Shown here piece by piece: positions 46,265-57,486 of a stretch of 64,000 nt of DNA. Location: assembly GCA_024734495.1 (NCBI GenBank), contig JALMQS010000136.1:744001-808000 (forward strand), given 5' to 3'. The DNA is from Forficula auricularia (Eukaryota > Arthropoda > Insecta > Dermaptera > Forficulidae). Position 1 is the stretch's first letter; the number at the start of each line of letters is the position of its first letter. A program made the position numbers and the translations under genes. The notes under the pieces are model-generated. The model was not told where the DNA came from. It was given only the letters and a program-made list of their open reading frames with translations, and did no database searches.

Positions 46265-48095
46265 TCTTATGGGGGTCAAAATGATACTAAATAAATTTCT
46301 ATCCGTCCCCGTCACCTTGCTACGTGATTGCCATAATCGGCCACCGAGAAATCCTCTTAGATATACATATAATCCAATACAGTCAGCCAATCAATATAAA
46401 ATCTCTATTTTTATGATCCAATTTTAAGAGTAGATAATATAAATAAGAATAAACAAGGCTTACGGGTACTAGTCTATAAAATATATAATAAATGGAAATC
46501 TGAGGAAATTTTATTTTATAGTATAAACAGAATATACAATTAATTCAGCTTTCGTAAGCATTTGATATATCAAACGGTTGAAATGGTGGGGTTCAATTTT
46601 AGATTATAAATAATTTCCTCTATATCCAGTCCGACATATGATAGAATAAATTGAACGAACAATACAATTTTATATGACGTTAATAAAAATATAAATTTTC
46701 ATCATTTTCCTCCATTTTTCATTTATTATTCAAGATTTTATTTTTATTCTATCAAGGAGAAAGTAAATAAAAAACAAACAAGAGGTTTAGTATTTCTTCA
46801 TTTTATTTTCATAAGGATTCATTTAAATTGTTAATTGTCTTTTAGAAAATTTAATGATAGAACTTTTCTATGTAAATTTTATTAATATAAAGTAAAAGTT
46901 ATGCACATCATGTTTTTTCTCATTTCTATCATTATTCATTATGAATTTAGTTGAAAGAGATAATTGATTTTAGATCTCAAAGGGTGACTTCTGATATATT
47001 CTTTTAATTTTTTATTCATTATGCTAGAAAATTTATGCCTATATATATTTTTGATGATTGTGAATTTGGAAAAAACAAGAAAAAATTGAGATGGAAAAAA
47101 ATCAATATTTGCAAAAGAAAAATTAAACTAATTAAACTGAAAAATTAGTTGGCGGAGTAAAAAGTAGTGCAAGCAAAACCGTTGATTTTTTTAGGGCAAG
47201 CAATTATAATATCTAATACCTATCGATACCTTATGAATTTAATACATTTTAATACCTCGTAAAAGTCATAATAATGGAATAGTTTTTAATGTATTTAAAG
47301 ATGAAAAATATCTTTTTATACTCCCTTTTTGAGATGTCAAATTAATAGACTAGAAAATTAAATTTAAAATATTCAATAAAATTTCTATATAAATAATAGC
47401 AATATTTGACATTTAAATCAATTTAAGTGCTATAGGGCCTGGAATAAAAAATTAGCCTGTGATAAATAAAAGTAGAGCATGTAAAAATTCATGCAAACTT
47501 CTCAAAAAGTGGTTAATTATATTTTTCATCACCTTATATTTTTGAGAAGTGCCCTTTTTCAAAAAAAAAAAAAAAACACTTAACTTTAATTTTAAAAAAG
47601 TTGTTGAATTATTTAGCAAATTTCTGATTCTAAACATAGTAGAAATCATAGACCCGTGGAACTTATTTTCTATTATTAGATATAACAAAATCTCACTGAT
47701 TTAGAAATATTATTTGCATTAATTAGTTTATTATTATGTTCAGTAAGAAATCATCTAATATGGTTCTTTTAGGAAAAAAGTATACCTACCCATATTCAAA
47801 ATGAGAATTCGCAAAATTTCTCTATTCGACTGACTATGATTTGAGATGAAAATTAAAAAATTATAAAAAAGTCATTATTTACGAACTCATTTTATTTTTT
47901 ATTATTTTTGAAAATTTACATATATTTTATTATTCACATATTTTTTTGATGGAGTACTAATTATTTCATCTAGAACCCTTGTCACTTACCAATGAAAATT
48001 CGCTATTGAATTAATTATGAAAAAATGTTATATTTATTTATTTTCACTGAAAACTAGTGAATTTTTTTCAATTTCGTCAAATATAAGAAGTTCCA
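46265..48095. other. No clear feature
   Basis: AT-rich. GTCCCCGTCACCTTGCTACG near 46305 is a small GC-richer patch of unknown origin. A partial unit of the 185-bp repeat is near 47140. Confidence 0.4.
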
Positions 48096-48099
48096 GACT

Positions 48100-48325
48100 T
48101 TAAGAGACCTAATTACCACCCTGTATATATATATATTATCCACAAAAAACCAAAAACACATATATTTTTTATTATAAGTCAAAATATTCTAAACAGCCCT
48201 CAAGAGACCTAATTACCATGCTGTATATAAATTATTCACGAAAAACCAAAAATACTTATATTTTTTTTAAAATAAGTTAAAATATTCTAAACAGCCTTTA
48301 AGAGACCTAATTATCACCTTGTATA
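48100..48325 (+). repeat. Tandem repeat, about 99 bp
   Basis: GAGACCTAATTA recurs at 48104, 48204 and 48302, with AATATTCTAAACAGCC and a TGTATATA stretch in each unit. Confidence 0.85.
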
Positions 48326-48899
48326 TGTATATAAGTATATATACCTATACCTATATATATAAATATAATATAGGTATTATTCATAAAAAAATTAAAATTT
48401 TATCAAAAATGAATTCAAAATTTTTACCCACGCTAAAAAAACACCTCTTACCCTCCCCTGATTTCTATTTTTCACTTTATTTATTATATTTCTTTGCAAA
48501 AACAAATATTGGAATTATCTTTTTTCGGGAATTTGATAAAGGCAAAAAGTCGACCAGCTTATCAAAATATATTCCAGTATAAAAAGAGCCTTCCTCACGG
48601 CAAGTAGGATTCTTTCTTGTGCATTATAGAAGAATATTCTGATGTTTTACTATGACATCTAGTCTGATATAGAGTAAGTAAATTCTTCTAACCTTCTCTT
48701 AAGAATTGTTGACTCTATGTTAAGTCATAATATTCTAATTACTATACAAATTAACTAAAAATTAAATGAAAAAGTGAAAATATCTTCAAAACTCGGTATA
48801 CTATACGGATAGTGCTCTGTTATCAATAAATTAAAATATATAATCTAATTTATACATATCTTTTAACATCTTTGATATTGACTGTCATTTTTTATTTAA

Positions 48900-49515
48900 G
48901 GAGGTCCTTTCGCCGCCAATGTTAAATAAAAAATATTAGATTATAACTAAGTATAACTTAATTTTTTATAATAGTTTAAGTTTCTATCTATGCTTTGGTG
49001 AAGTTTGAATCACACATTGACTCACCATGCAAATTTTTGAAAATAATTTTTTTTTTAATGTATACATTTTCTTAGAATCTTATGAAAAATTAAGATCTTG
49101 ACAATTTCTCTTGAATTTTACTACTATTAGTTGAATAGATAAAGTTAATAAAAACTAAAAATTAGATTTTTGAAACATGCAGGTTTCTTTTTGCAATAAA
49201 ATATATCATTGACAGTCGAATTTATTTAGATATTTACTTTAAAATATCACATAAATGCTATGTTTGGATGTAAACTTAAACAGTATTAATACAACGCATT
49301 GCCAAATCATACAAGAGATATTATCAGCTGATTTGAATAAATCAAACTAACTTTTGTATTTAATTATTTTTTTTATAATTGTTTTTATTTCAAACATTTA
49401 CGGCTTTCATACTATTTATTTTTTAATTCTATTATTTTTCATTTGTATTTTAACTTATTTTATTAAATATTAGATACTACACTTCTTTTGACTCAACTGG
49501 AGCGAAAGGACCTCC
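48900..49515. mobile_element. TTAA-flanked TIR element, family T1, copy 2
   Basis: Flanked by TTAA (48896-48899 and 49516-49519). Same TIRs as 33270-33847 and collinear interiors (for example TATGCTTTGGTGAAGTTTGA and AATACAACGCATTGCCAAAT). 616 bp, no coding frame. Confidence 0.9.
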
Positions 49516-50420
49516 TTAAAGAAAATTTAATAAAAATCATATACCTATATTTTTTTTCAAGATTTTAGGTCATTTGTAATCAAAGATATATTTAAATACC
49601 GAACAAAAAATAAAATCTTATTAGAAAATTATAATGGGAAGTTAAAATTAACTTTTGACGAGGCTTAAACCGCAGCTTGATTGTTCCAGGTTTCTCTCCA
49701 GAGACTCATTCAAGGCCACCATAAAATAATGAAAAGTTTAATAAAACTTAAAATCTAATTTAAAATTTTATTATTAAATGAGTTTCTAAATGAGTTTAAC
49801 GATGTTTATTAAAACTCGCTAGGTGTAAGTATACGCATCTTGCTTTTTCAATTGGAAAATATGACTTATAAGAAAATCTTTCCCATCGACAAATAAGCGA
49901 GAAAGAGAAAATTAAATTTAATTTCTATTTCTTTTAATTTACTTTCTAAAATATACCTACTAAGTTTTTATTATTGTATCATCGGATTTACTATTATCTT
50001 CCTCAGGGCGGAACATTTAACATTAAAAAAGAACCCTTTCTCTATATAAAATTAATAGGTTTTTTTTTGAGTTTTTCTTATTTCTTAAGAGCATTTTAAT
50101 ATGTGTCAATATGAATTGATGAATTATAGAAAAAACAATCTTCAAATATGATCTGAGCGAGACTTCGGTTTTATTGCCTCAAAATAAGGTTTCTCTTAAT
50201 ACCGAATAATGCGCTGTTATTTTTGCAATATTTAAATACACCATTATTTATCATTATTATAAAAGCCCGAAGATTGGATTGATGCAATTTGAGTTCATCT
50301 AATACTGCCCTACTTTCTCTAAAACTTCATATTATTTTTTGAAGCCGATTCATGACATTTTTCGAGATATCGACTTTCTATTTAACCTTCATATTGAGTC
50401 GCAAAATGGTATTGTTTGAT

Positions 50421-50960
50421 GGAATGTATTATTATTAATTAATCCATCGGAAATCAAACGCGAGTTCCAAAATTAACAATCCGGGCCAATCGGTTACCCT
50501 GTGAAGTGAACCCCTCTGGAATTAGTATCGCGCTCAATATTTCACTCAAATATTTAAATCTTCAATTGTAAAATTTCGAGGTCTAGTAATTTTAAATTTA
50601 AACACATGGCTATGGCATATATAGTTTAAAAAAAGTGGTTGAGTGTTTTGTATTTTTCAAAATTCGAAGAGCAATAGAATGACTTTTCCCAAATTGAGTT
50701 CAAATTGTAGATAGAAAAGAAAATCACAAGAGGTGGTCATCTATTAGTTCCGAGATAGAATGGATTATTTTTAATTATTTCAGAAGGGTTGTTTTTATTC
50801 CCTCGGGAATCGAGTGTCAAAATTGCAATCCGGAAAAATTGGCTACCCTTTTAGGTGATCCCCATGACATAAGTATATCACTAGATATTTCACTTAAATA
50901 CTTACCAAAAACTTCAGAATCATAGTATCACTAGACTGCGAAATTTTACAATACATAAGA
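50421..50960 (+). repeat. Dispersed repeat V, two direct copies
   Basis: Two same-orientation copies at about 50421-50590 and 50740-50960, recognised by CCGGGCCAATCGGTTACCC / CCGGAAAAATTGGCTACCC and ATATTTCACT. The unit is the same as in the inverted pair at 40.8-41.3 kb. Confidence 0.6.
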
Positions 50961-51186
50961 TGCACTAAAAAGGATAAAATAGATTTTTTTAATCGGAGTT
51001 TAATTTGATATATAGTGAACTTTATTAAATAGAATAAACTATCATATCAAATATAATATCAAATTTAGCGGTGGAAAAAAATATTTTATCTTTTTTAACA
51101 CACCTTTGAAGCTGGTATATTGTTACTTTTTTTAAGTTGTTTTTATAAATTGAAAATGATAATTAATCTGTTTTCGGTATTTGATC

Positions 51187-51414
51187 CTACCTCAAGTCTT
51201 TTTGGTTGGTCTTTAAATTGAAACAGAGTGGCATTGGGTTTCTAAAAATACGATTCTGAAAAAAATTCTCCCCTTGCTTATAATTAAACCCCAAATCACT
51301 CAAAGAAACAAACCCAAAACCGTAAATTCCAAACTCTACAAAGTAGTTAACAAGTGTTTGCGTCAAGAAGCCACCATCATTGCCCCCCCCCCTAAAACCA
51401 TAAAACCCCCTCAA
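51187..51414 (-). other. Glycine-rich open frame, doubtful exon
   Basis: On minus, 75 codons with a Gly-rich start and YFVEFGIYGFGFVSLSDLG, ending GACTTGAG before a donor-like GTAGGA. A G run (51376-51384 on plus as C) may shift the frame. No domain is recognised and the base composition is not clearly coding. Confidence 0.2.
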
Positions 51415-51611
51415 ATCACCAACCCCAATACCGTTAATTGATTGAACATTAGCTTGTTTAAATAATTTAAGGAAAAATAGTGGTCTTGTAAATCACCTTT
51501 TACTTTTTTAAGTTGTTTTTATAAATGTTTTATCATTTATAAATCAGAATTAAAGTGGTGAAGTGCTTAGACAAGCTTATTATATAATAATTAATTCACC
51601 GAGATTCTCAC

Positions 51612-51830
51612 CTTCAAAATGTTCTGGGGAGATTGGTAAACGACTCCCAGGGGGCGCGGTTGGAGGTCTTGCCGAAGTACTGGGTGGCCTTAGGGAAGGC
51701 ATCGGTAACATAATGATCGTGCTCGGACGTGCTGGATGGACCACTAAACTTGTTGTCGATGTTGGCCAGCTCGTTTTTCGTGTAGGTGACGATGCTGTCG
51801 GCGCCGAAGACAAGGTAGTCGAGGATGATT
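51612..51830 (-). CDS. GC-rich exon, frame ambiguous, perhaps upstream exon of the Ig gene
   Basis: On minus an acceptor TATTTTCCAG (51831-51840) is followed by 219 bases and a strong donor AAG|GTGAGA. Two frames are open. Frame 1 reads ILDYLVFGADSIVTYTKNEL and so on to PWESFTNLPRTF, then TGA two bases before the exon end. It has RNY-like codons with third-position C, as a real coding frame would in a codon-biased gene. Frame 2 is Pro/Ser/Thr/Ala-rich, open to the donor, and ends PISPEHFE plus one base. That phase fits the two-base start of the Ig exon at 29099-29211, giving a Gly at the joint. Dpr-like genes can have low-complexity N-terminal linkers, so frame 2 is possible. A one-base indel joining frame 1 to the frame 2 end would also fit. 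Product unrecognised. Confidence 0.55.
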
Positions 51831-52108
51831 CTGGAAAATAAAGATATGTGATCTTAGGGAAATAATTCTCATATTTTCTTGTTGAAAGAATTTAGTTTTC
51901 CAATATATATTGTATATAGGGTAGGTATATCTATATATTAGGGTGGTCCTTATTTTTGGTATTTTCGAATATTTATGGTCACTGAGCCTCATATGGTTCG
52001 AAATAAATAAAAAAAACGGTATATCACTCTCATCCATAATAAGTATTAATTAAAACATGAATAGCAGGTAATTAAACAAAAAATAAAAAACAGAGTTTTT
52101 ATCAAATG

Positions 52109-52150
52109 GGCCAGACGTTTCGTCGATTTATTTCGACTTCCTCAGTGGCC
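52109..52150 (-). ncRNA. Hammerhead-ribozyme-like motif, intact
   Basis: Inverse of the motif at 52325-52366 with the same elements: GGCCA/TGGCC stem I, CTGAGGA, extra A, GTCGA/TCGAC stem II, GAA, ACGT, C. Confidence 0.65.
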
Positions 52151-52324
52151 CATTCTTCACTCTTTGTCAAAGGACAATTCCACTATGCGACGAAATATGT
52201 TTAATCTTTTTACTTTATTTATTACTACCACAATACATTATTGGCCTCAATGATTTAACAATTTTATTTTTTTAAACATGTTTTAGCATAGTAGAATTGT
52301 CCTTTGACAAAGAGTGATAGAATG

Positions 52325-52366
52325 GGCCACTGAGGAAGTCGAAATAAATCGACGAAACGTCTGGCC
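52325..52366 (+). ncRNA. Hammerhead-ribozyme-like motif, best example
   Basis: Stem I GGCCA (52325-52329) with TGGCC (52362-52366), five pairs. Core CTGAGGA (52330-52336), extra A at 52337, stem II GTCGA/TCGAC around AATAAA (52338-52353), GAA (52354-52356), palindromic stem III ACGT (52357-52360), cleavage base C at 52361. Everything needed is present; only the extra A departs from the textbook form. A two-strand stem III, as in dimeric minimal hammerheads of Penelope-like elements, would be required. Confidence 0.7.
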
Positions 52367-53024
52367 TATTTAATAAAAACTCTGTTTTTTTGTCTTTTGT
52401 CCAATTCCCTACTATTCCTGTTTTAATTAAATAAAAAAAATTTACCCCAAGTTCCAAGTCTTTCTCTCAATTTTAACATATGCCGCACAGTGTACTATAA
52501 CTATAAGTTACCCATCTAAATAACATGGGGTTTTGGAATTGAACGATCAATTTTTTATTCCCATCAAAGTAATCATTTAACAAATTTGAAACTCTGTAGA
52601 CTTTATCCTTATAATAGTAGATATCTCTTAGAATTTTTCCAGATTTTTAGCTATTATAATTTTGGAATTACAGCTAGAGGAAAGAAAACAAAATTCATCA
52701 AGCTGTAACTTCAAAATTATAAGAATTAAAAATCTGGGGGATATCTAGTATTATAAGAATGGTGTCTACAGTGTTTCACATTTTTTGAATCATTACTTCG
52801 CTGGAATAAAGAATTGAACTTTCAATGTCAAAAACCCCATGTTATTTAGATGAGAAACTTAATAGCTTAGCGGGGCAAAGTCTAAAATTGCGATAGAGAC
52901 TTGATTCTTGGAAGATTTTTTTTTATTTATTTTGAACCATATCAGCCTCTGGGACCATAAAAATTCGACAATATCTAAAATAAGATCACCTTAATATATA
53001 TTATATATATAATTTTTTTGTTAG

Positions 53025-53290
53025 AAACTATAGTTTGGAAGGTCATCAGTCTTATTAATTAGAAATATTCTATCATTTATTTCGATTGGGCTCAAATACC
53101 CGATTAGATTTAGGTAAATAATTTTAAAAAATAACAAGTAGCATATAATATAATTAAAAAGACTGATAATGAAGGTTTCATTTTCGAAACTATATTATAT
53201 GTATACTGTATAGTCTCTTAAAATTAATTACATATATAAATAATCCATCAAGCAGAGGACACCTCATTGATTTTTCTTTATATATTCTTG
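53025..53290. repeat. Degraded hammerhead-family copy N and tail
   Basis: The left GAAACTATAGTTT with an inverse CTGATGA marks a minus motif whose stem II is lost. A plus motif at 53160-53195 has CTGATAA, GAA and ACTATATT. The tail CAAGCAGAGGACACCTCATT (53248-53267) recurs elsewhere in the window. Confidence 0.5.
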
Positions 53291-53704
53291 TTATCACACA
53301 CTGTTCTTCTCTCTTAAGAGACTTTTAACTTTAAGAACTTAAACTTTTTTCTCATTTTATTATTATTATTCAAAGTGTAAAACCTTTAATAGACGTTTTT
53401 CACATTTGATCTTTAAAAAATTCACCAACAGTGTGATCAAAACAAAACTTTACAACTTGATACGCTTATCGAATACTTATAAAAGTTTTCTTTTGTATCT
53501 TGAAACCTTTTTATTTCAAACTCTCATATAATAAATGAAACAGAATACCAGTTGAAATTTTTTGCGATATTTTTTGTTACAAATTGAAATTGGAAGAAAA
53601 AGTCACTTTTTCAAGACTTGAAACGCTCTATCTCCACATTTTAATTCTTATAAATTATTGTCTTTAATCTATTTAAAATAGAAAGCTAAAATATGAAACT
53701 TATA

Positions 53705-54130
53705 AATATAATGTTTTGTTCTATTCTCCAAGTGCCATACTCAATTTTGAGCGTCGGAGATTTATATATGGAGAGTATCCTCGCCATTGTAATTTTCCTG
53801 GGGAAAGTTTCACAGGGGTGATTTCCCGTTGCCTTCCTATCGATTGGTGAGGATCCTTGCATTTTCGACCAAGGTGAAAATTGTTCTGACTAAGGGCCGG
53901 TTGTATGTCGCAAAGTAAATGCTTTTTACAAGTGACAAAGAATAGATGGTAAATGGATGGACTGGGGTGGCCAATCAGATGACAAGCACTGAAAGTGCCT
54001 GTCATCTGATTGGCCATCCCAGTCCCTCCATTTACCATCTACCCTTGTAAAAAGCATTTACTTTGCGACATACAAGCGACCCTAGGCGAGATTCGATCCG
54101 GGGTAAACTCAATCCGAAGTCTCAAGGGCC
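53705..54130 (-). mobile_element. tRNA-derived SINE, interrupted
   Basis: On minus the head has GCAGTGGCTAAGGCCC (A box) and GGATCGAATCTC (B box, 54089-54100), with a body continuing beyond the insert as GATCCTCACCAATCGATAGG and GGAAAATTACAATGGC. The 189-bp hairpin element splits it. No target duplication was determined. Confidence 0.6.
53894..54082. mobile_element. 189-bp hairpin element (PIF/Harbinger-like)
   Basis: Nearly the whole element is one palindrome: it starts GGGCCGGTTGTATGTCGC and ends with the inverse GCGACATACAAGCGACCC, with a central GAA loop. TAA and TAG border it, fitting a 3-bp TWA target with one change. The GGGCC start and 3-bp target point to PIF/Harbinger. It lies inside a SINE. 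Confidence 0.75.
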
Positions 54131-54599
54131 TTAGCCACTGCTCTCTAAACTTCTGCAGAAAGTAAAAAATAATTCAACACGATTCTTCCAAAACTTCTAC
54201 AGCTAATAACTCGAATAATTAATAAATGTATAAAAATGTGAATAAACCGGAGAAGGCTACTTACAAATAAATATATAACGCGTTCCCAAAAGGGTTCAAT
54301 TATTAACTTTATTGGTAAGTCACTTCAGCTAGCATTTTTCGGACAATCCTTGTTGCTTTATATTTGGGCAATAATTAAATATTTTAAATTTTCTGTTTAA
54401 CTTGAAAGGTGGTTGGAAAAATAAATAGTAAAATTATAAATAATAAAAAGGGTTATCAATAATAATAAGGAGTTTATAAAAAAAAGATTAGTTGATAAGG
54501 TAACTTAGTAATAAAGTAATTGTATAAATGATACTTTTAAGACATAAATGATTGGTAAGAACGTAATTCGAAAAATTCAAATTTCTAAAGAGGATAACG

Positions 54600-54730
54600 A
54601 ATTAAAACCATATTATCATCCGGTTTCATAACTTCTCCGAGCTAATCGGGGTTGAAACTGGGTTACTTTTAGTTATCTAGATACAAATTTGAATTGCGGG
54701 GTGACCAGTGAGCTAAGCCGGATATATATC
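54600..54730 (-). mobile_element. tRNA-derived SINE or tRNA pseudogene fragment
   Basis: On minus, GGCTTAGCTCACTGG (A box) is followed about 60 bases later by AGTTTCAACCCC, a weak B box. No cloverleaf closes fully and no tail is clear. Confidence 0.4.
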
Positions 54731-55357
54731 TTTTGTCAGGTGGTAGCAACGGCAAATATATGCTTGCCCACACTATTTTTCAATTTAATAATATACAATT
54801 TAGGAATTCAAATATTTAATCAATTTAATAATTAGTATGTAATATGATCATTATTAGTTAGATTTTCTTTTTATTATTTGTAAAGGGAATAAAATTTAAT
54901 CAAACATTCAAGAATAATTTAAAATTCATTATTCACTTGAAGTTCGCACAGGGAACTCAAATTGACGATATTCGGCGAGTTTCTGTTGCAATTTCAGGGA
55001 ATTGCCTAGTGATCTGAGGGCCGTATAGATTTGTGAAATAAATTTTTTAATTTAATTCTAAATTAGTTGTAAATTTGTGACAAGTGCGTAATAAATTCAT
55101 TCAAAAAAATTGTTTGTAGATTTATTAAAATGGTCGAAAAGTGGACAGTAGAAAAAACAATAAAAATTCCTTTTCCACACGCGTTTTTCATTTTTAAATT
55201 CCTCTTCAAGCTCTTCTATTAACGATGTTAACATAATTTTCAAATAATGATTAAAAATGCGGTGTTTGAAAACTCGAATTGCCATCTTGCAACTTTCACT
55301 ATACTCTAATTAAATAAAGTAAATAAAATTTTTGAAACCCACACCATTTTCCATTAA

Positions 55358-55911
55358 GGGGGATCGTGAATGTTTATCATTTTTATAAGATAATTCTCAA
55401 ATTTTTACCATCGAATCATTAAATATTTATTCCCGAAATTTGGAGTTGATCGTCTGTCTCATTACCGATAAATAAATTATTGAAACATGGAAGTAAATGA
55501 ATGGAGCTTTTAAAAGGGCTATAATTTGTATGCAGATTATACAATTTTCAACAAATTTATACAGGTCAATAATTCAACTTTTATGAATCGAATGATTCAT
55601 TTTTTGAATAGATTTGACTGTCTAGTTAATTAGTTATTCATAAATGTCAAAATAAACAGGTATTATGCAACCAACAGAATATAACAAAAGCACTAGTGTA
55701 GAATTCCAACTCTATTTCTTGAAATTGTTTTTGTGTTAAATAAAAATGAGAAAATATTTATCCCAATATTCTATTTTATTAATATTAGCAAATCAAAGAT
55801 TTTTATAAACCTCATTATTAAAAAAAAAGTTGGCAGAAGTTGTCACTTCTACAGAAATACAAAAGTTTTTTTCGTAAATAAAACCAGGTAGATAAGCTGT
55901 CCCGAACCTCC
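55358..55911. mobile_element. TTAA-flanked element, family T2, copy 1
   Basis: TTAA at 55354-55357 and 55912-55915. Start GGGGGATCGTGAATG (mutated), end CTGTCCCGAACCTCC. Shares the interior with 57110-57486 (inverse) and 60087-60539: ACATGGAAGTAAATG, AAAAGGGCTATAA. No coding frame. Confidence 0.8.
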
Positions 55912-57109
55912 TTAATAAAATACACTAATTACAAGCTAAATGCATTAGTAAATGCAATAGTACTAATGGCAAGTACTAAGTCCTTGTAAACTAGGCTTAT
56001 AGCAGCTTACCTTTAACTTATTATTGATACATCAATCAATAAGACCTAATAATATTAAATTATGTCTAATAATGTACTTTCTCTCTACTCCGTCTATAGG
56101 GAAGTTTATATTAAAGCAACAGTTATTTCTTACATTTATCCGATAGCGTGTGGTTAACTCATTTGTCAGTGAACAAAACTTTCTCCTACTTATATTTCAA
56201 TTAAAGGTAAAATATAACTTTTCAAATAGGAATAGAAAATCGTTTCGTATGGCTGTTTTTTTTTTTTTTTTTTACTCTATTGAAAAAATAGGTTTATGCC
56301 TCAAGGCAATTTCATTACAAATAAAAAACCAACAAAAACTAGTAAAAGTATTATAAAACGTCGAGATTTATTAAAAATAAGTTTTTTAAGTTCACCAAGA
56401 ATTTTGATTAAATGATTCATATTATAAAACCTTTTTCGAGAAAAAATTGAGGTTTAATTTGATTCAATATTCAAAGGTTAAATTTCTTCGAAAATGCACC
56501 AATACATTTGGACTTTTTATTATTTTTACCTATCTTGTTAAGTATGTCATTTTTTTGAACTTTCACTTATATAAATATATGTTTTCGCACCTTTGAGGTC
56601 TTTTAATTTATTCAATTATTCAAGATTGCCAATTAATTGACCATCTCTCACTTTAATGAAAACAATATCAATATAATAGATGGAAATTGAATAAAAATAA
56701 CTCTATTTTGAGGTCTCCCAGAGCCCAAAAAGTGACCCCCAGAGCCCAAAAAGTGACCAAAAATTCAAGTACTTTCGATACAAAATAATAAAATTAATAA
56801 TAAATAATTATAGAGGTAGTTGTCAATTAATACAGCATTCGTATGAAACATCATCTCATTGAGAAATCAATGAGGTTGTCCTCTGCTTGGTGTAATGACT
56901 AATTATTTTCAATTGAAACAGCATCGCTCAACAGTGAGAATTCTGTTAAATCTTCGAAAAACACGGCATTCTTAAGCACTAATATAGCAAGAATTTTAGG
57001 AATCTATTCATAATTATAAAATTCTTTATATCTGAATTACGAAGGATGCCCGGTAAGCAGGCTTGTCGGAATTGAATATCTGAAATGTGGAGAAAAATAA
57101 TTTTGTTTT

Positions 57110-57486
57110 TATTTGTTTTCTGGCTCTTTGTGTGTTTCTAGTGCTTTTGTCATATTCCGTTGGCTGTAAATAACCTTTTATTTTTACGTTTATGAATAAC
57201 TAATTAACTACACTGTCAAATCTATTGGAAAATGTATCATTCGATTCATAAAAGTTGAATTATTGACCTATATAAATTTGTTGAAAATGGTATAATTTGT
57301 ATAGAAGTTATAGCCCTTTTAAAATCTCGGTTCATTTACTTCCATGTTGAAAGGACACTTTTAAATAATTTATTTCTTGGTAATGGGACAGACCATCAAC
57401 ATGAAACTTCGGAATAAACATTTAATACATCAATGATTTGAAATTTGAGAATTTTCTTATAAAAATGATAAACAGTCCCGAACCCC
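57110..57486. mobile_element. TTAA family T2, truncated inverted copy
   Basis: Inverse orientation to the other copies. The right border CAGTCCCGAACCCC is followed by TTAA (57487-57490). The left border lacks the expected terminal repeat, so this end is lost. Confidence 0.65.

Larger units (their letters stand above)
52017..52427. mobile_element. Head-to-head hammerhead element L, with insertion site defined
   Basis: It interrupts the TIR element at an A-rich site. The host text AAATAAAAAAAA stands on both sides (before 52017 and after 52427), a likely target duplication of about 12 bp. The inverse arms hold motifs at 52109-52150 (minus) and 52325-52366 (plus). The outer parts of the arms are GAATAGCAGGTAATTAAAC at left and an inverse-like CCTACTATTCCTG at right. 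The centre has no coding frame. This is the clearest unit for defining the element's limits. Confidence 0.7.
51941..52991. mobile_element. TA-flanked TIR element, GGGTG family, copy 2 with insert
   Basis: Start GGGTGGTCCTTATTTTTGG after TA; right end GATCACCT before TA, one mismatch from the expected CACCC. Collinear with 16283-16917 apart from a hammerhead palindrome inserted at about 52017-52427. Confidence 0.75.

Noticed and set aside
51563..51841. Plus-strand open frame of 92 codons
   Set aside because: It is antisense to the GC-rich exon at 51612-51830, which has splice sites on minus. Openness here follows from GC content.
53721..54038. 105-codon minus-strand frame
   Set aside because: It runs across a SINE and the hairpin element inserted in it, so it is a chance frame.
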